8,800 nt of DNA from Candidatus Curtissbacteria bacterium (GTDB lineage Bacteria > Patescibacteriota > Microgenomatia > Curtissbacterales > GWA2-41-24), in NCBI GenBank assembly GCA_016195765.1, contig JACPYZ010000108.1:1-8800 (forward strand). Direction: 5' to 3'. This document shows, piece by piece, positions 6,628-8,800 of this stretch (position 1 is its first letter; each line of letters opens with the position of its first letter). The notes under the pieces were generated by a model. That model was not told the origin of the DNA. It was given only the letters and a program-made list of their open reading frames with translations, and searched no databases. The position numbers and the translations under genes are program-made.

Positions 6628-7056
6628 TCAGAGGTTTGCGGAAAGTTCACTAAATGTTCTGGCGGCTCTAGCCCAAAAAGCAGCATGCTCCTGTATCTCA
6701 TCAAGAGTATATAAACCTGATTCCTCCAAAATAAAGACTTGCTCCTCGCTAGCCTCTGATGTCGAACCTTCGCTCACAAAAAAACCTCCGGGCACTCGTA
6801 AATTAACCGTTCTTTTTTCATCTTGCTTTGTGAGCTCTAGTGAAAGACCCAACGACTCTTGCTCGGAAACGCCATCAACCTTAAATACCTCAGCATTTCT
6901 TCCACCCGACGGGGCAGCAGGACCGTGGTGCGCACTAACTGAGCTTTCTCTTGCCAATTTTTTAAAGACGTTTACGTATAATTGCCAGTTTGAAATTGAT
7001 CCAATTTCTGCATAAACAGCTTCCGGTTCGGGCGTCGGCAATTCAGAACTTATCAT
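6628..7056 (-). CDS. Hypothetical protein, 142 aa, between uvrB and uvrA
   Basis: I do not recognise this protein. It is soluble and acidic, with no signal peptide, membrane helix or cysteine. An N-terminal stretch rich in Pro and Glu (to about residue 18) is followed by a likely helix (NWQLYVNVFKKLARE, about 23-37), a His/Gly/Pro/Ala linker (43-53), an alternating beta-prone region (EVFKVDGV, LGLSLEL, RTVNLRVPGGFFV, 55-94), a Ser/Glu-rich turn (95-105), then QVFILEE and a C-terminal helix (TLDEIQEHAAFWARAARTF, about 117-135). Reality as a gene is supported by a perfect TATAAT 8 bp before the ATG, its fit between the uvrB stop (2-bp gap) and the uvrA promoter, and the lack of any other long frame there. 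It is divergent from uvrA and could share control with it. A repair role is only guilt by association. Confidence 0.6.
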   Translation of the reverse strand: MISSELPTPEPEAVYAEIGSISNWQLYVNVFKKLARESSVSAHHGPAAPSGGRNAEVFKVDGVSEQESLGLSLELTKQDEKRTVNLRVPGGFFVSEGSTSEASEEQVFILEESGLYTLDEIQEHAAFWARAARTFSELSANL

Positions 7057-7064
7057 TGTAAAAA

Positions 7065-7094
7065 ATTATAAGCGATGCGTTTTATAAACACCAA
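7065..7094 (-). promoter_or_regulatory. Promoter of the 142-aa hypothetical gene
   Basis: The minus strand reads TTGGTG (7094-7089), an 18-bp spacer, then TATAAT (7070-7065), which ends 8 bp before the ATG at 7056. This is leaderless geometry. The -35 match is partial. Confidence 0.45.
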
Positions 7095-7117
7095 CTATAC
7101 TCTTGTTTCGTACTTGC

Positions 7118-7139
7118 TTCGGGTGTTAGAATTTATATT
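7118..7139 (+). promoter_or_regulatory. uvrA -10 box with upstream TTCGGGT candidate operator
   Basis: TATATT (7134-7139) ends 9 bp before the uvrA ATG, the same geometry as uvrB. TTCGGGT (7118-7124) sits 9 bp upstream of the -10 box. The lexA promoter has the same heptamer 9 bp upstream of its -10 (TATTGT), both followed by N-TTA. No convincing -35 is visible. The shared spacing suggests a common regulator, plausibly LexA. Confidence 0.45.
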
Positions 7140-7148
7140 CGCAACTTC

Positions 7149-8800
7149 ATGGACAAACTGATCATCAAAGGTGCCCGCGAGCACAATTTAAAAAACGTTT
7201 CTGCTGAAATCCCTAAAAACAAACTTGTGGTTTTTACTGGTCTTTCCGGTTCCGGTAAATCGTCTCTGGCCTTCGACACTATCTATGCCGAAGGTCAACG
7301 CAGGTACGTAGAATCACTAGCTTCTTACGCCAGGCAATTCTTGGGTGTGATGGACAAGCCCGATGTTGATTCCATAGAAGGTCTTTCACCCGCCATCTCG
7401 ATTGATCAAAAATCGACTTCGCACAACCCGCGCTCGACAGTTGGCACAATTACCGAAATTTATGATTACTTAAGGCTGTTATTTGCCAGAATTGGACACC
7501 CGCATTGCCCAATCTGTGGCACAGAAATTTCTCACCAATCTCCACAACAAATTGTCGAAGAAATTCAAAAGTTAGACAAAGGCGAAAAAGCTCCAACCAA
7601 AATCATGGTCTTGGCGCCAGTTGTGCGCGACAGAAAAGGAGAATTTAAAGACTTATTCCGTGACATTCTTAAACGTGGTTACAAGTATGTTCGAGTCGAT
7701 AGCAAAGTTTATTCAACAGACGACGATTTGGTACTGATAAAAACTAACAAACACACGATAGAAGCTGTGATCGACCGCATTAGTTTGCCCACTGAAAAAG
7801 CCAGGCTTTATGATGCAATCGAGCAAGGTTTAAAACTTGGCGAGGGCAATATCATTGTTGCCGAAATTTTAGACAAGTCTTTCGATATTCCCCAATTCCC
7901 TAAAGAACTTAAAGACCATTTATTTTCTGAACGCTTTGCTTGTCCTAAAGACAATATATCGCTACCAGAAATCGAACCAAGGACATTTTCTTTTAATTCC
8001 CCGCACGGTGCTTGCCCAACCTGTAACGGTTTAGGAACTCTGCGCAAGGTAAATGAAGACTTAGTTTTCAATTCTAATCTTTCAATTGCCGAAGGCGGCA
8101 TTTTGCCTTGGGCCAGGATTGTGCAAACAGATTCTTGGGCTTGGAAAGTCTTGGAAGTAGTTTGTCGCGAAAAGAATGTCAACATTAACCGCGCAATCAG
8201 CGATTTAAGTCCTAAAGATCGCGAAATTATCTTATATGGCACTGGTGGCGAAAAATACACAGTGCGTGGTCCAAACCGCTTTGGTAGAAGTGTTGCCTGG
8301 GAAGCCCAGTTTGAAGGTGTTATCGAGAACTTGGAAAACAAATACCAATCTACAGAATCGGATTTTGTACGGCACGAAATCGAAAAATATATGCGCATTG
8401 ATATTTGTGAAGTATGCAACGGTTCCCGTCTAAAACCAGAAGCCCTGTCAATAACCATTGGTAAAAAATCGATTGCGGAAATTTCTAGCCAATCAATCAG
8501 TAAGTTTTACGATTGGTTGCAGAATTTTTCGACAGAAGAAAAAGGCCAAGTACTTTCTGCAAGAGAAGGCGCAGTTAGTAAACCGATTTTAAAAGAATTA
8601 AATGCTCGTGTTAAATTTTTAATAGATGTCGGTCTGGATTATCTTTCTATAGGCAGGTCCGCCAATACTCTAGCGGGAGGCGAAGCCCAAAGAATCAGAC
8701 TTGCTTCTCAAATTGGATCAGGCCTCTCTGGTGTGCTTTACGTTTTAGACGAACCATCTATTGGTCTACACCCAAGAGATAACAATCGTCTTATAAATAC
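7149..8800 (+). CDS. uvrA: UvrA, excinuclease ABC subunit A, 3'-truncated by the window edge
   Basis: UvrA is the dimeric ABC-type ATPase that first recognises DNA lesions and loads UvrB. About 550 of roughly 940 residues are visible with no in-frame stop, covering the first ABC module. Walker A GLSGSGKSS is at 31-39, the Q-loop region (ISIDQKSTSHNPRSTVGT) near 83-100, and the first zinc pair at Cys120/Cys123 (CPIC), completed by Cys420/Cys423 (CEVCNGSRL). The UvrB-binding and DNA-binding insertions follow. In the second zinc site, before EPRTFSFNSP, the usual C-x2-C reads C265-P-K-D268, with Cys289/Cys292 (GACPTCNGLG) intact, so one of four ligands is Asp. The ABC signature reads LAGGEAQR (Ala509 instead of the common Ser). 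Walker B VLYVLDEPSIGLH has Asp534-Glu535. Start: MDKLIIKGAREHNLKN fits the family exactly. There is no Shine-Dalgarno motif. Confidence 0.99.
   Translation, partial: MDKLIIKGAREHNLKNVSAEIPKNKLVVFTGLSGSGKSSLAFDTIYAEGQRRYVESLASYARQFLGVMDKPDVDSIEGLSPAISIDQKSTSHNPRSTVGTITEIYDYLRLLFARIGHPHCPICGTEISHQSPQQIVEEIQKLDKGEKAPTKIMVLAPVVRDRKGEFKDLFRDILKRGYKYVRVDSKVYSTDDDLVLIKTNKHTIEAVIDRISLPTEKARLYDAIEQGLKLGEGNIIVAEILDKSFDIPQFPKELKDHLFSERFACPKDNISLPEIEPRTFSFNSPHGACPTCNGLGTLRKVNEDLVFNSNLSIAEGGILPWARIVQTDSWAWKVLEVVCREKNVNINRAISDLSPKDREIILYGTGGEKYTVRGPNRFGRSVAWEAQFEGVIENLENKYQSTESDFVRHEIEKYMRIDICEVCNGSRLKPEALSITIGKKSIAEISSQSISKFYDWLQNFSTEEKGQVLSAREGAVSKPILKELNARVKFLIDVGLDYLSIGRSANTLAGGEAQRIRLASQIGSGLSGVLYVLDEPSIGLHPRDNNRLIN

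Noticed and set aside
6830..7015. 61-codon plus-strand frame opposite the 142-aa gene
   Set aside because: Short, no promoter or ribosome-binding site; the minus-strand frame is longer and has a promoter.
7808..8458. 216-codon open frame on the minus strand
   Set aside because: It lies entirely inside uvrA, whose plus-strand frame encodes conserved family motifs throughout.

Overview
The window is a compact, moderately AT-rich bacterial chromosome segment with standard genetic code and almost no non-coding DNA. It carries two glycolysis genes, an rRNA methyltransferase, a small membrane transporter and a nucleotide-excision-repair/SOS group. I see no phage, insertion-sequence, CRISPR, tRNA or rRNA signal. 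The tiny intergenic gaps, absence of Shine-Dalgarno motifs, short RsmI and unusual neighbourhood suggest a streamlined genome, perhaps a Candidate Phyla Radiation (Patescibacteria/Microgenomates-like) bacterium. That placement is an inference from style only; no taxonomic marker gene is present.

Layout from left to right: the 3' part of enolase (eno, +, open at the left edge); cofactor-independent phosphoglycerate mutase (gpmI, +), 38 bp downstream; rsmI (-), whose end overlaps the gpmI end by 9 bp; a SemiSWEET-like PQ-loop membrane protein (+), divergent from rsmI; lexA (-), convergent with the transporter; uvrB (+), divergent from lexA across a repeat-rich 175-bp region; an unrecognised 142-aa protein (-), convergent with uvrB with a 2-bp gap; and uvrA (+), divergent from it and running off the right edge. 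Apart from the eno-gpmI pair, every neighbour lies on the opposite strand.

Functionally, eno and gpmI catalyse consecutive lower-glycolysis steps (3-PG to 2-PG to PEP). lexA, uvrB and uvrA form an SOS/excision-repair neighbourhood: the repressor is divergent from one excinuclease subunit, and the second subunit is one gene further on.

The most interesting non-coding signals are these. (1) Three exact copies of the 10-mer AAAACCCGAA, in alternating orientation, lie between lexA and uvrB and are candidate LexA operators; the 7-bp core recurs before uvrA at the same distance from the -10 box as in the lexA promoter. (2) Four genes have a TATAAT-like box ending 7-9 bp before the start codon, which suggests leaderless transcripts. 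(3) Three tandem degenerate heptamers lie between eno and gpmI.
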